DNA of 61,916 bases from Gnetum montanum. Taxonomy: Eukaryota; Streptophyta; Gnetopsida; Gnetales; Gnetaceae. Below, in pieces: positions 1 through 12,535 of this stretch. The stretch is from contig MNCI01004788.1 of the NCBI GenBank assembly GCA_015680685.1, positions 251,825-313,740 on the forward strand, given 5' to 3'. Every line of letters starts with the position of its first letter. Within the stretch, counting starts at the first letter, position 1. The position numbers were made by a program, and so were the translations under genes. The notes beneath the pieces were generated by a model. It was not told where the DNA came from. It was given only the letters and a program-made list of their open reading frames with translations, and did not search any database.

Positions 1-498
1 TCTTGGACTTTGTGCATGACTACCACTGGGATTACCAAGCTGAGATCCTAGGTATGCTACTGTGTTACCAAGTAGTCACACTTAAATGCTCATAATCAAG
101 TTGTACTCATTTCGCGTTCTAACATGAGATAAGGGTGAGAGAGTATTAACTAAGAAATTAGTAAATAAAAATTAATTAAATAAATAACAAAGTTAATGCT
201 GCAATGATGAAGTAATCTCGATCTTTATTGCCAATCATGTGCATGTCCAAGTACGTCACACTCGAATAAAGGATGCTGTACAATTACATTCACCACACTG
301 CGGGCATACACGGGAAAATAATCTATCTCTAGAATTGCAAGAGTTTAGCTACAATCTAACTCTATGTTGAAACAAGGAAGAGCTGCCTCTTATTTATATA
401 ACTAGCGGCAGGCTGCGATATCACATATGTGATATCATAGGGAAAGATGTGATATCACGTATGCGATATCGTGGCCCATGTGATATTGCATCTCATCA
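1..498 (-). mobile_element. Partial LTR of the Athila-like GATATC family, cut by the window edge
   Basis: The sequence matches the LTRs at 27972-28827 and 20125-20994 from their middle to their end. It ends in CTCATCA at 492-498, the terminal inverted repeat of the family, so the element reads on the minus strand with its U3 at the right. It holds the U3 module: GATATC sites at 417, 431, 451 and 465 (two pairs, each 14 bp apart) and a TATA box at 391-400. Bases 417-436 form a perfect 20-bp palindrome. No polypurine tract follows at 499, so this is either a solo LTR or the 5' LTR of a minus element lying off the left edge. Confidence 0.88.
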
Positions 499-1114
499 AA
501 TAACTAGAAATTTGTTATATAGACATGATTCTTTAGAAAATGGCTAGCCACAACTTTTAGATTTTTCCTTCAGTTCCATTTTTCTGGATTATACAAAATG
601 AAAGGTTAAGGTGAGGATTCTTGCCAAACCCCATCATGCTTAAGAACTCATTATACTACCAATGAACATGGTCCTCATTATTTTTTTTAGGAAATTTTTC
701 CCATGTGTACTTCATTCTTAAGCTAGGAATTCCAACACAAGTATGGTCTGATCGATTAGCTACATTGAGAAAGAGCATGGCCCTTTTGAAAACATTTCCC
801 ATGATACAATTCAACCCTCATGCATGGGCCTTGAATTATAAGCTAGATGACATCATAGTAGGCCTCTTGGGTGGCTAAGGGTCAAGTGGAGAGGAACTCA
901 CTTCACGCTATTGCTCATGAGATAGCCATGGATCATCACACTTGAGGGGTAGGGCTTGTGAGAGAGAAATGGAATTTTCTAAGGTTACTTAGTGATTGTA
1001 GCTAACCATTCTTTAATCTCACATGTCGTACATTCACATGATAATGATAATAACATAATAATTTAGTATAAATCTCATTTTTCATAATCCAAAATGATTT
1101 ACATACAATCTTAA
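499..1114. other. Flanking spacer with no recognisable gene
   Basis: No conserved coding frame, LTR or tRNA is seen here. By position it would be the 3' flank and untranslated region of the receptor-kinase pseudogene whose last exon ends at 1115, plus sequence flanking the LTR at 1-498. Confidence 0.5.
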
Positions 1115-1216
1115 TTACACTAAACCCTCTTCCACTTGTTTGCTTGATGCACGTTGCACCAAATGACTAAGAGTTTGCACTACATCAGACATTAGAGGCC
1201 TGAATTCTGGCTCTAG
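1115..1216 (-). pseudogene. SRF receptor-kinase pseudogene, last exon (kinase C-terminus)
   Basis: Read on the minus strand from 1216, the frame gives EPEFRPLMSDVVQTLSHLVQ, the hallmark end of subdomain XI in SRF-type kinases, then reaches a TAA at 1115-1117. There is no internal stop. A splice acceptor (GTAG) lies at 1217-1220. A 95-bp intron (1217-1311) separates it from the next exon upstream and starts with GTAAGA. Confidence 0.88.
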
Positions 1217-1311
1217 CTACCATGAAAAATACAAGAATTTCAAATTCATTTTATCTTACCAAATTAATATTATGATTTTCTTATGCTAAAAACAAAACAT
1301 GTTTATCTTAC

Positions 1312-1468
1312 TTGAAGACACATAGATATTATATCCACAAAGATAGACATAGGTTTTGTGAGATAGATTTCTTTCAATGTTGGATCAACCATTTTTGCTA
1401 GCACATCCATATCATGAAGTTGTCGGATTGCCCATATTATGAGGAATTTCTGAGACTAGTGCTTGGAA
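1312..1468 (-). pseudogene. SRF receptor-kinase pseudogene, penultimate exon (kinase subdomains IX-XI)
   Basis: The minus frame contains QLHDMDVLAKMVDPTLKE and DIISMCLQ, matching the segment of SRF kinases that normally reads Gln-Leu-His-Asp-Ile-Asp. The acceptor TTGTAG ends at 1469 and the donor CAA/GTAAGA is at 1312/1311. A TAG lies in frame a few codons after the start, where relatives have a coding residue. The exon starts in phase 2, which fits the exon ending at 51094, about 49.6 kb away. Confidence 0.88.
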
Positions 1469-1668
1469 CTACAATGGTGGAAAGATCAAAGTGAAATTAA
1501 CCTGGAAAAACACAGTGATATGTAACTTCATTGGCAAAAGAGCAGTATGAAATAAAATGAACTAAGAAATATCCTTGATCCAGAATAGTAGTAGGAGAGA
1601 GATTAGAATGATCTAAGTCTATATATAAAATGCTAGTTTATGCCTATCTTCTTCTATTTTTTTCCACA

Positions 1669-2576
1669 TGATAAATTGCATTTTTGGAAGGCTATGATAT
1701 TAGGCACTTCATATCAAAGCCATGATATGAAATCCCTGATATCAGGGCACAAGCTACGATGTTGAATATCCGATATTGCGAACATGTGTAGATATATAAA
1801 TATGACACTTAGACACATGGTCCAAAAGAAATTTTCATTCCAACCTTAGTGAAATTATGTCAATTTGTTTTCTTGATTTTAGAACTTAGAACTTAGCAGT
1901 GTATGCTTGCAGTGTGATGTTAAGTAATTGAACATTCTTTATTTGAGTGGAATGTACTTGGACATGTTTCATGACTAGAAATAAAGATCAAGATTACTTT
2001 GCATCATTGCAACATCACTTAGATTTCTTTGCAGTCTACTTAGACTATTGTTTACTACTTTGACTTAGTATAACAATCACTATTTTCCTAGTTACTGATT
2101 TACTTTTGCACTTTACTATTACTGTTGTTATGCAAAATGGATATGATTGATTTTGAGCATTAAGTGTGATTGTTTGACAACCCAGTAGTATTATCATTTG
2201 GTTTGCCTAGTAGCGAGATACTTGGTAATACCAGTAATGATTACATAAGTTTAAAATGTGTGTGGAGAATTAGGAACAAGTGTCCATCACACTAGGCTAG
2301 ATTAGATTTGTTTACTATTACTTGGATTTAGAAACCACTTCATTTACCTTATGTTCATTGGGAGTAATATGGCCCTACAACATCAACACATCATACACCT
2401 CACTATGAGTTAAACCATATGCATTGATTTTACTAGCTGACATAGAAAGACAATGATCATGAACTTAAACCAATTACTAGCATAACTACATTGCCTTGTC
2501 CCTAGAATTAGACTAGGCTGTGCATGAACACTCATACCTTGTATGGTTGGGTGTTGGATTACTCCACTACTCATCA
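1669..2576 (+). repeat. 5' LTR of element E
   Basis: It starts TGATAAATTGC and ends CTCATCA, the family termini. The U3 is short: GATATY-like hexamers start at 1696, 1710, 1724 and 1738, exactly 14 bp apart, with another group at 1758, 1765 and 1772. A TATA box follows at 1792-1801. The body is readily alignable with 49143-50026, including the TATA-proximal segment and the last 60 bp. Confidence 0.9.
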
Positions 2577-2597
2577 TTAACATCATTACTAGGGATA
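2577..2597 (+). other. Primer-binding site of element E, decayed
   Basis: It follows the LTR directly. The sequence is a decayed form of the tRNA-Asp-complementary PBS seen intact at 27952-27970 in element C. The differences are mainly G-to-A and C-to-T changes. Confidence 0.65.
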
Positions 2598-2690
2598 AGT
2601 CAATGTATGCTTAGTAATTGATTTCTCAAAATTTGTTGTATCAAAAAACCAAAGTCAACATTTTAATTTTTCAATATCCTTAAACAAGTT

Positions 2691-5060
2691 ATGCACACTT
2701 TATCAATGTCTGAAGTCACAAACATGGCCTCAAATGAAGATACATCACCACTTGCCAAGGAGACAAGAAAAAGCAATGATAGAACCATTGATGAAGAAGA
2801 ATGGGGGATGCCAATGCAAACAATAATCATTTATGCTCACATTGATCCTTATCATTCAAATTTCACTTTCATATTTTATCAAGACATTCAAATGAGGTGA
2901 AGGGACATGCAAGGCAACATAGTCCTACTTGTAGAACATGTAGAACTTAGCATGCTCCAAACTGCCCTAAGGGAAATGTAGTTGGACTAGATCTAGGAAG
3001 GGTATCATGTCACTCAACACATGAGATGAACCTATGAATTCACAAAGGAGCATATGAGAAGAGATGCTATCATGGAGATTAAACATATGCACAACAAAGG
3101 GAAGTAAGTTAACACTTTTTTTGTCTTGGAGGAACTTGATGTTGATGCATTTATTTTAGAGAAACTACACCAAAACCATGAGGATCCTTCAAAAATACCT
3201 ATCATCAAACTTGAGAAACCTGTCAAAGCACAACTTCATTCCACTCTAGTAGAGACACCTTGGGGGCAGGCTACTGACTCAAGGAGTAAGCGAGACTCAA
3301 GGCCAAGGGTTCCTGCCAAATCTTATAAAGAAGCATATAAGAGTAATGAAAGAAGAACAAGCCAACATCATTTTCTTGATACCTCATCTACCTCATCATG
3401 ATCATCAGTGGACTTTGACTAAAGAAAACACAAGTACTGGGACTATGATAGGGAAGAAAGTAGGACTCATGACCATCATGATCAATATTCAAGACACTCT
3501 AATATAGAAGATGAAGAATATGAATGAAGGAGACAAGGGATCAATGAGAGGATCAAGAAAGATATGAGCACCGAAGGATTCATTACTACAATAGAGTATA
3601 CGAACCTGACCATGATGATGAACTCCTCATGGCAGTCCAAAGCATGATAAATATTCAGGAATCTATCCATATACCAACTAAGCATGTGACAAATAGTTGA
3701 ATTAAATGGCTAGACATGAACAACAGGTTGAGATTTGAATGTGGCTATAATGCTAATCGAAAACATCACCTTCAAGCTTTCCATGATGCTTAAGCCCTCC
3801 AAAATATCAAAATTGATTAGCAAAAATTAAGACGATTTCCCAGAACACTTGTGAAGGAAGCAGAGAGCTGGTATAGGTCATTGGAACTTGAATCAATTTG
3901 ACACTGGAGTACCATGCTTGAACTCTTCAATGATAAATACCAAACTTATTCATAAGTGTCTAATTTAAGGAAACAAATCTAGGGATGGAAGCAAGGGGAT
4001 CATGAGACCCTTGATGCAGTAATGGGAAAATACTATTCACAATTACACAAATGTCCAAGCCATGGATATTCACTAAGGGAATAGCTTAGGCACATTGTAG
4101 ATGGGTTGTGGAGAAAAACCAGAGAGACTCTTCAGGTTTATGCCCAAGGCACATTATTAGAAATACCCATCCATTGCATCCAAAGGCTAATTAACCAAGT
4201 GGCAAAAGAGGAAGGTGAGTTAACAAAGAGGAAATTGGTTGAAGAGTATAATAGAGACCCATTAATTCGAAAGAGAGATGTGCGAATATGTGACAAATAA
4301 GAGGATGAAACCTTGGAAGATGTTATCTAGAAAAAGACTCTACCTATTTAAAAATTAGTCAATGATATAGCAATTAAAGTAGAAAAATTTTGGGATTTAG
4401 TAGATGAAAATTTTTCTATAGCCCTAAAGATTGTGGAAGAAAAGATTGAACAAGCTCTTAAATGGGAGAAGGAAAGGAAGAAGAAAAGAGATCATGGATA
4501 AGAAAGTTATAAGCACAAAGGAAAAGTTATTGCCATTGAAGAATACATTGACTCCAATTCAGATGAACAGGAAGGATGCAAAGTGTGCTAGTATTAACAT
4601 CCTAGGAGATGTTTTTGTGGCATGGTCCACTTGCAAGAATCTTGGATATATGCACTTAATTTGAGCTTTGAGAAGAATCAGATGCCTAGAAGACTATCTT
4701 ATCCTCAAGGTAATGGTAGGTAACCCTTTCAACCAACATATTGCCCAAGCAAAGCCTACCCTCAACCATAAAAGCAATATCAATAGTAGTGGTAGGAATC
4801 ATAGATGTTGGCAATCCCACTTCCAAGGCAAGAATATCCATATAGGCAAATACACCCTTATGGATATTATGTTTAGCATCTAATATCTCCAAGAAATACA
4901 TCAATTCAAACTTCTTCTTGTTGCTATCCACTAAAATACTAAAGACGTACTACTCCAAGAATGAATTAGAGTCATGCACATTTTCTAGTAGCTAGTCCAT
5001 TGAATCCCTTTCCAATCCTTTACCACTGATGCCACCACTTGCTATGCATGGTGAATTTCC
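2691..5060 (+). pseudogene. gag: gag of element E, decayed
   Basis: Gag forms the particle that packages element RNA. The N-terminal piece (2691-2900) matches the gag start of element F (46347-46601, minus). The core (about 3700-4300) contains ESWYRSLELE and VDGLWRKTRETLQVYAQG, shared with the gag of C and F. A zinc-knuckle-like motif of spacing CX2CX3HX3C is at about 4576-4615, with two stops inside it. Stops and frameshifts are frequent throughout. A low-complexity, Asp/His/Tyr-rich stretch at 3400-3560 lies between the N-terminal part and the core. Confidence 0.8.
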
Positions 5061-5319
5061 ATCACAACCAAAGCAGAGAAAAGATACAAGGGTAGTGAAC
5101 ATTTAGATAGAGAATCCTACTAGCAACAGTAAGGGTCAAATAAAAAAATGTCCTTTCTTTAGGAAAAATCTTGAAAAGGTTAATAGAATTAGAGCTTCAA
5201 TGAGGCCAACTTCCCATATGACATATTCCCTTACTACTAAGAAGCGTCTGTCATCATCCAATACAAAGATACAAACTATCATGCTTACTGAAATAGTTAC
5301 AGACTGGATTAAGGTAGGA

Positions 5320-5810
5320 CCACTTCCTAATAAGATAATTGATCTAGGAGCTCCTTTGATTTGTTTATGAGTAGCTGAAAATCTACCATGCAAAGCTCTA
5401 TTAGACTTAGGTTTTAGGGTAAATTTGATTTCTTATGAAACATATCAAGCATGAAATCTACCACCATTGAAAGGATGCAACATCAAGTTAGAGCTTGTAG
5501 ATCAACCTATCACCATTCCTTTGGAACAGATAGATGATGTAGTGACCACTATTAATGGGTGGACTTATCCAGTAGACTTTCTGGTAATTAATGTAAAAAA
5601 TGTTGATAAGACATTTCCAATCATCATGGAGAGAGCATGGATTAGCACAATTGATGCTAAGCTAAGTATGAGAGATCTATTTGTTGAGATCTCAAAGGAG
5701 AATAAGCATAGGGCCATGCATAAGCAACGAATCTCATGCATTACTACTGATACAAAAGGGTGCAGTTGTGAACCAATCATTCAGAACACCAACATAGTTA
5801 CCATATGAAT
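5320..5810 (+). pseudogene. Retropepsin-like protease remnant of element E
   Basis: The frame around 5390-5470 has LLDLGFRVNLIS, matching the protease active-site region that reads LLDSGSSVNLMS in element F, so the active-site Ser of the DSG triad is now Leu. The C-terminal half (5467-5808) is open and includes INGWTYPVDFLVI and a PIIMERAWIS segment that is also present in D at about 30530-30640. Beyond this region all RT-RNaseH-IN coding is missing. Confidence 0.75.
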
Positions 5811-7430
5811 CCACAACAACAATGAAAAACAAATATGTGTGAAAGAAATAGTAGGAGCCACTAAACCAAAAGACACCTTGTGGCCACTAACTAAGAACCT
5901 TCAACCATCTAAAATATGCATGGAATAGTCTGAATCATTTATTAATTCCCATTCTTAGAAAATGACTCAAACTAAGGACCCAAAAATGAAATTAAGAACT
6001 CATAATCATACAACAAAAGGGAAAGAAAACAAGGACTTAGACGATCAAAACTCAACTACCATTAAGATCACATGGGATAATAATAGAAACGTCCAATCAA
6101 TAAAGATGGTAAGTGAATCACCTAATGTGTATGATCGAAGAGACTTAGGAAGCATTTTTCGAACACTCGCTTATGAGTTTAGTCGTGAGAGAGATACTAT
6201 ACCTTAATTCTAGAATTAATAAGTACTTTTCCATTTTGTTTTTTATAGTTCTTTTTAATTTTTCTATTTATGGATACAAATTTTCCTATCCTTTTATATC
6301 TTTCACATTCTTTGACATCTTCTTATTCTTTCACATTTTTTATTTCTTAAATTTTTGATATTTTTTAAAGAAATTTGATTCTTTAAAATTTTCCATCTTT
6401 TAACATTTTCATTCTTTATAATTTCTTACTATCTTTTTCATTTTTGTCAAAACTTTGTTTTCAAAACCTTTGTAAATAATTTTGATTACTAATAAGAAAC
6501 ATTGAATAAAGGCAAGATGTAGCCCAATAAGGTGAAGATTTCTCTATGTTATCAAGTCATAAGGGATTGATTATTTAAACAATGATCCCGCATCATCCAT
6601 CCATCCATTCCATTAATAAGAGGCTCTTACCATGGCCATAATGATATTATTTTCCATCATACAACTAAGAATAAACCTATGATCATTATGCCTAGACTAA
6701 AAAGTGAAGAACCAAGTAGGAATGCAAAGGGTGTGACATGAAGGGGATTTGTGAATTCTTTTGGATTATTGTTATGAGTTCTATCATGTTGCTAAGTTTG
6801 TATTATATCCTTGTAGATCTAATGAAAAATGGAAGTAAGGGTAAAATAAATGTTTCCTTGAAAGATTGACATAAATAAAAATAAAAGAGCACAAAATTAA
6901 TTTTTGGGGGTCCCATTAGAAAGACATGTTACCCATGCCTAAAGATAGGTGGCTTCTTAGAAATCTAAAAAATAAACCAAAGTGCCATGAATAAACTCTT
7001 CCCTTGGACAATATGCCAAGTCATGATACTCCTTGAAACATTGATAGTCTTACAGTTGTAATTCCAAGAGATGACACAATGCAATGTCATTAGAATGTGG
7101 TTTGGAATTAGTTTGAATCTTGGATAGAAAGGCTAGTGATTACTTTAACTACAAATAAAACATAAGGATTCATTATACCTATGGTAATATACCTCATGTC
7201 CCAATTTTTGCAATACCTTCTAAGTCCATCTCATCTCACTATTTGAATAGTCATAACTTGTGGTTTTGAGTAACATAGAGTTAGTTTCTCAACTTGGTGA
7301 TACTAAAATGTGTGCTTTGCTAAATAGGTATGCATTACATTCAAATAAGTGCCTAAGGACACGTTTAGGCATGGTTATATAAGGGCATTAAGGGCTAGAG
7401 CCTACTTTGAGGAGGACCCACTTGTATAAT
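5811..7430 (+). other. Protease-pol linker remnant and post-pol noncoding region of E
   Basis: Up to about 6205 it resembles the protease-RT linker. At about 6200 it changes abruptly to the T-rich stretch that follows integrase in D (33990-34230), which marks an internal deletion of pol. The rest follows the post-pol region of D (34320-35210), including the conserved block ending in GAGGAGGACCCACTTG at about 7408-7424. No coding frame is supported. Confidence 0.65.
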
Positions 7431-7737
7431 TGTTGTATCTTATACCTACCAAGCAATTCTACATCATCTTGAATCTTCTAGCGTCAAAAAATGTTAATAA
7501 ACACTTTCCATATTATTTAAACTATTTGTTTTCACAACATGAATCCATTATCCTTCTTATCCATCTTATGAACTATCATAGCTTGAGATTCCTTCTTTAT
7601 GAACTACCAATGACACCTTTTTGTAACAATGAGCATATCTCCATCAACCAAGCATTTTGAGAAACCTTAAAACCTCTAAAACATCCAAAAGAATCAAGTT
7701 TTCCCATCAGACCCTTATGAAAAATGAAATTTCTTAG

Positions 7738-7833
7738 GCTCTGATATTGGGTTCTCCATATCAAGTCCACACTGCTATTGGATCCTTGATGTTAGGTCCT
7801 TGATATTAGATCTTAAAAAACCTATATATATGT
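7738..7833 (+). promoter_or_regulatory. Internal promoter-like module upstream of the extra ORF in E
   Basis: GATATT-like hexamers start at 7743, 7757, 7788 and 7802. The members within each pair, and 7788 from a degenerate copy at 7774, are exactly 14 bp apart. A TATA box lies at 7823-7831. The layout equals the U3 of the family LTRs and the module upstream of the same ORF in C (24403-24459), but the sequence downstream of the TATA box is not LTR. Promoter function is inferred. Confidence 0.6.
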
Positions 7834-7964
7834 GAGGACTTAACCATTTTTTTCATCATTTTTGATTTGAGTCAAAGGAGATTTTTTGAAATTTCTTCTC
7901 TAATCTAAGCTTTGACCTCCTAGATTTCCTGAGCCATAACTTGACCATTATCACTCCAATTCTC

Positions 7965-8439
7965 ATGCTTTTTGAACCTATTTAATCATAGAGTGTTTCC
8001 AGGGGGTTTGGAAGGAAACGTAGGGGAGGGGATGCGACTGAGGAAAGTCTGAGCAAATTTTTTGAAAAATTCTAATGCCCAAAATGTACTTTAAGGGTAA
8101 GTACAAAGTGAAAGTTACAATTTTTAAAGGATAATCAATCATATTAATTCCAAAACACTTAAATAAAACTCCTAATAAACTATAACCATCATTATGAGTT
8201 ATACATAGGGACAAAATGAACAATTGTGAAGGATTACAATGAAATTAACACTTATATAATCATTTTTTTGAAAAATTTTCTAACTCTACAATCTTAATAA
8301 CTATGAAGTTGATCTAACTAAAAGTATGAGAAAGGAAGCAAGCTATAAAAATTAGAGAACACCTTATAATGATTCCCAATTTCTTAATGATTATAGATGG
8401 TCCCAAAGAGACAAGCATAAGGAGGACCCTTAGAAGGTG
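7965..8439 (+). pseudogene. Extra ORF of E, 5' part (exon 1, intron, start of exon 2), cut by an insertion
   Basis: The start region aligns with the ORF start of C at 24261: an ATG at 7965 followed by a Leu-Phe-Glu-Pro-like segment and a Gly-Glu-Gly motif near 8030. Exon 2 starts at 8397 after TTATAG and matches the TGGTCCCAA start of exon 2 in C. The intron position is thus shared by two diverged copies. Coding is heavily decayed. The frame stops abruptly at 8439, in the codons matching C 23914, where the LTR of copy A begins. Confidence 0.65.
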
Positions 8440-9324
8440 TGATGAGTGGTGAGGTACCCCTATGCCCAACCATACAAATCACAAGTGTTCATGCATGATC
8501 TAGTTGAATTCCACAAACCTTACATTCGTAAGTACATAGGCTTTGAGGGCATAAAATCTAATTGTGATAATCATTCTCTTCTCAACTACACTTTTGGAGC
8601 TTAATTATATGGTTAAGTACAATTAAGGCACATGATTTTTATTATTTTTTATTTTATTTGTATATGATTAAAAACAAGTTGAAACTTAATTGATGAACCA
8701 CTTTAACTAATCTAATTGCTAATTAATAACTCACTATCCTAACATAAGTATCCAGTCCCACTTTTCATGCACATCCTAAACATGTATAATGTTGTTGGGT
8801 TAGTAAACGTTAAGTGTTGCTAGGATTACCAAGAGTCATATGCATGCTTGAAATGGTCATCCTTATGCGCTTAATTAATTGCTATTTAATTTAATTAGCT
8901 TACTTTAGCTTAATTACTTGGAAGAATTAAAGGAAATTTCATAAAAAATTAAATTCATGAATAAAATATTTAAGTTAGCCAAGGTTCTACAAGGTTTGAT
9001 CAGAAAGCTCATCTTTATTATTGCACACACTACCATGCGTAGGTACAATAGTGCTCAAATAAAGATTCGTACACTTAATGACTTTTGCTAGAGGCACTGT
9101 GGAAAATATTCTAACTTTGAAGAAAAGAAACCACAAGAGCTTAGGTATGCTATGACAAAAACTATATGGAAACTGTGTGTCCAAGTGCTATATTTATAGG
9201 CCAACACATACCCTACAATATTAGATATCTGAAATCACATCTTGGAGGCTGATATTGGATACTTGATATCGTAGCTCCAATATTAGATATCTGGTATCGA
9301 AGCCTTGTGAAATATGATTCATCA
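8440..9324 (-). repeat. 3' LTR of copy A
   Basis: It begins TGATGAGTGG and ends ATTCATCA on the plus strand. The U3 at the right end carries GATATY-like sites at 9217, 9224, 9231, 9251, 9265, 9279, 9286 and 9293, all on 7- or 14-bp spacing within each group, and a TATA box at 9189-9199. The polypurine tract next to it (9325-9334) has decayed from CCCCC to CCAAT. Confidence 0.9.
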
Positions 9325-9453
9325 TACCAATGAAAAATTGTCCTCAAGTGAATAAGAGGAGGAACAAGTTCCTTACAAAATATTGTAAAGGTATGGGACT
9401 ATTGACTAACATGCAAACTAACTCAGATGGAACAGATATACTCTAAGTGACCA

Positions 9454-9721
9454 AGTGTACGGATTTACAATCTTTTTGCAAAATTGGATATTCATGATAA
9501 TAGAATTAAACACTCTAGATAGAATTTACATCCAACTCCTTTGGCAATTGATGAGCAAGGGAGAAGATCCAATGATCATGAATGGTCAGTGTACGGATTT
9601 ACAATCTTTTTGCAAAATTGGATATTCATGATAATAGAATTAAACACTCTAGATAGAATTTACATCCAACTCCTTTGGCAATTGATGAGCAAGGGAGAAG
9701 ATCCAACGATCATGAATGGTC
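9454..9721. repeat. 134-bp tandem duplication in the post-pol region of A
   Basis: Bases 9454-9587 are repeated at 9588-9721 with one visible difference (T to C in the GATCATGAATGG part). The unit corresponds to single-copy sequence in D at about 35600-35770 (inverted). The near identity means the duplication is much younger than the surrounding decay. Confidence 0.95.
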
Positions 9722-11340
9722 CTTATCACATGTGCTACTCTGTAAGATAGTTCCACATCTAGTCCACAATTCCAATTGCAATTACAACAAATACATGGAT
9801 TAGTGTGCAATGTGTAACATATAGCTTTTAAGTATCTTGTATTTTTGGAAGTTACATTTGGCTAGGTTGTCATTATGGTGGATTGATTCCTTTGATAGTA
9901 TTAGCGGGAAAACTAAAAAATAGGGTGAAATGGATAAGCAGTCCATTAAATTTTAAAATGTTCAAATGCAATGAAATGCTTGAAGAGGGTTGAAGAATTC
10001 ACAATAATAAAAAGAGGGTTTTATTGAAAAATGTTGTGAAGATGTACATAATTGGATGTCATTGATGGGGCACACAAAAGGATTTGATTGTGAGAATGTC
10101 TAAGCATAAAGAACTTAACTAGTCCAATCTAAAGATATGTAAGTGGGTCCTTCCAAAAGCAAGCACAAGGCCTTTATTTCCCTTGCATAACTTCAAACCA
10201 AGGAGTCTATGGGCCCCATGGATGATTAATGATTATGGAAAGTTAAGTACAAAAATCAAAAAGAAGCTACCAAATAATTCTAACACATCAAACAAAGACA
10301 TTGAACAAGAACATGAAATCGACAATGAGATGAGACATGGAAAGCATAGATTGTTGAGAGAGAAAGTGGAATGGAGTTCCCAATCAAGGTCACATGAAGT
10401 TCCTTGTGAGGGTTGTGGTTAAATGACATGATAAAATCCATCCTTAGTCTAGACCAAAACCAACCATGTTTAGTGACTTCACATTGCCATCCTAAGATCA
10501 CATCACCCTCTTAAGACACCATAGAATAGCCACCATTCCTTATTGAAGAAGAAAAAAGAAGTAGAAAGTGAGAAAGTGCCTTAGTTAGTAGGGACCTTCA
10601 GGCATGGATAACATGACTTTCTAGTCCCATAGCCAGTGCCTATAGCCTGTTTATTTTATCTAAGGGGTGTGCTTTGAATTCTCAACATTTTTTTGATATG
10701 GAAGCGACACTATGCAAAGACTTATTCAACTTTCTGTTGTTGGTTGACACATAATGGTAAGAACTCCATGAAAACACATGTACACCCAAGTAAGTAGAAA
10801 GGCACAAAGAGTATTGAATTTCCTTGAAGTTACATCCTATTCAAACCTTTGAATCCTTTCCAAATCTAAGAGCTACCAAGGTCATAGGTTTTTTAAAGTT
10901 GTATTAATGAAAAAGGGGCCTCACATTTCTAGAATAAGGAAAATCATAGAGTTTGTGGTTGAGTGGATTTTGCCTATTTCATGAAAAAGAAACCATGTCC
11001 TAGTCATCAATAAAAAAGTTCAAAGCTAGAATCCAAATACCAATAATCAAATAACTAAAGAGCACATGCCTACATCAATTAGACCACATTGTACCTAGTT
11101 GGAAATGAGACATGTTATTATTAAAACATAATAAGAAAATAACATCCAAATAAAGGAAAATATACAAGAAATTGTAAAATATTTAAGAAAGATAAAACAT
11201 ACTAATGATGCGGCAAAACAAAAATTTTGAAAAATTAATCACATAAAAACAAAAGGTTTTAAGATAAAGAATGTGTAAAACAAAAGTTTTTAAAAGTAAT
11301 AAGATGTAAAACAAAAAGATGAAAAAACTAAGGAGCTACT
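9722..11340 (-). other. Post-pol noncoding region of A
   Basis: No conserved frame is seen. It holds two blocks shared by other copies: 10137-10220 (the GGGTCC...GGGCCCCATGG block) and 10590-10690 (the block with GGGACCTTCAGGCATGG). Both recur in B, D and F, and the first also in C and E. Confidence 0.7.
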
Positions 11341-11349
11341 TATATAGTT

Positions 11350-12535
11350 AGCATGGATGGCCATCTCCCCCATGACTAAGTTTAAAGGAGGAGATTTGAA
11401 AAATTGAGCATGCTTGTTCATCCAATGAGGCATTTGTTGCACTAGCTTACTTAGGCTCATGGAAAGGCTTGACTTGTTATATGTTGACCAGCTACTTCTT
11501 ATCTAGGCTTTCAAGTTTGTAGATTAGCATGGCCCCAGAAGGAAAAGTTTTGTAAATGATATAAGGTCCTTCTCACAATGTTTAGAACTTATTTCTTTGA
11601 GGTACATGTGTGGTGTTATAGTAGAGGACCTTATCTCCTAGTTGAAATTAGACTTTTCTAATTCTAAGGTCATGACATTTTTTGTTGAATGTCATTTGCA
11701 ACTTGTTAGATGATAGGGCCACCAGTTAGTTTTTGTCTAGTATGTTGAGTTTCATTAATATTTCTTTTTGTACTAGACTTAAGTCAGGGTGAAGGTCATA
11801 GGTTATTGAAGGTGTATAGAGCTCAGATTGAATATGAAGTGTTGGTAATTTTTTTTACACCAGCTCATAGGAAGAATAGCCTATAGGAAGTTTCCATGTT
11901 GAATAGTAGGCCCAGAGGGCATCATTGATTTTTATGCTCCAAACTTTATTATATTTGCTAACAGTTCTTGTTAAAATCTTTGTGATTTTCCTATTTGTAA
12001 CCTTAGCTTAACCATTGGCTTGGGGGTGGTGAGGAGTTGTTAGTTTATATTCAATCCCCAAGCATTACATAAGCTTCTAAAAGGTAGTGCCTATAAAATG
12101 AGTTTCATTATCAGAAATTAATGCATGTGGCACACCAATCCTATTTACAACATTTTTTTGTATAAATAGAGTAGAGTGTAGAAGATGTATAGTTGGTGAT
12201 GGTTGCTACTTCTATCCATTGTATATAGTAGTTAACAACTATGATGTATGCCTTTGCATTTGACATGGGTGTGATGGGACCCATAAAATAAATGCCCCAA
12301 ATGTCAAAGGATTTTAGTGGTTGAATCCACTTTTGAGGTCCCTCCATTTGTGTTGTCATTTCATCATCTCATTAGTAGCATTCACAAGAGTGGACATATT
12401 GGTAAGCATCCCTAAAGATTTTTGGCCAATAATACCCTGCCATCAGGTTTTTGATGGTCATGTGTCAACTAGCATAGTGGCCCCCACAAGTACCATCATG
12501 AGCATCCTAGAGAATGTGTAGTTGATCAAAATTAG
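11350..12535 (-). pseudogene. pol: Integrase of copy A, decayed
   Basis: Open segment 12141-12359 contains FDIWGIYFMGPITPMSNAKA, the start of the integrase catalytic core, where the first catalytic Asp of GIDF is now Tyr. The Zn-binding HHCC part lies at about 12360-12500 and the C-terminal GPY-like part near 11530-11650. Stops and small indels break every frame. Confidence 0.75.

Noticed and set aside
410-490. GATATC repeats as a CRISPR-like or satellite array
   Set aside because: The units are short, grouped in twos to fours and always located just upstream of a TATA box in an LTR or the internal module. There are no unique spacers of constant length and the organism is a plant.
1664-1668. 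CCACA/CCATC as the target duplication of element E
   Set aside because: Only 3 of 5 bases agree, so it is mentioned as possible but not annotated.
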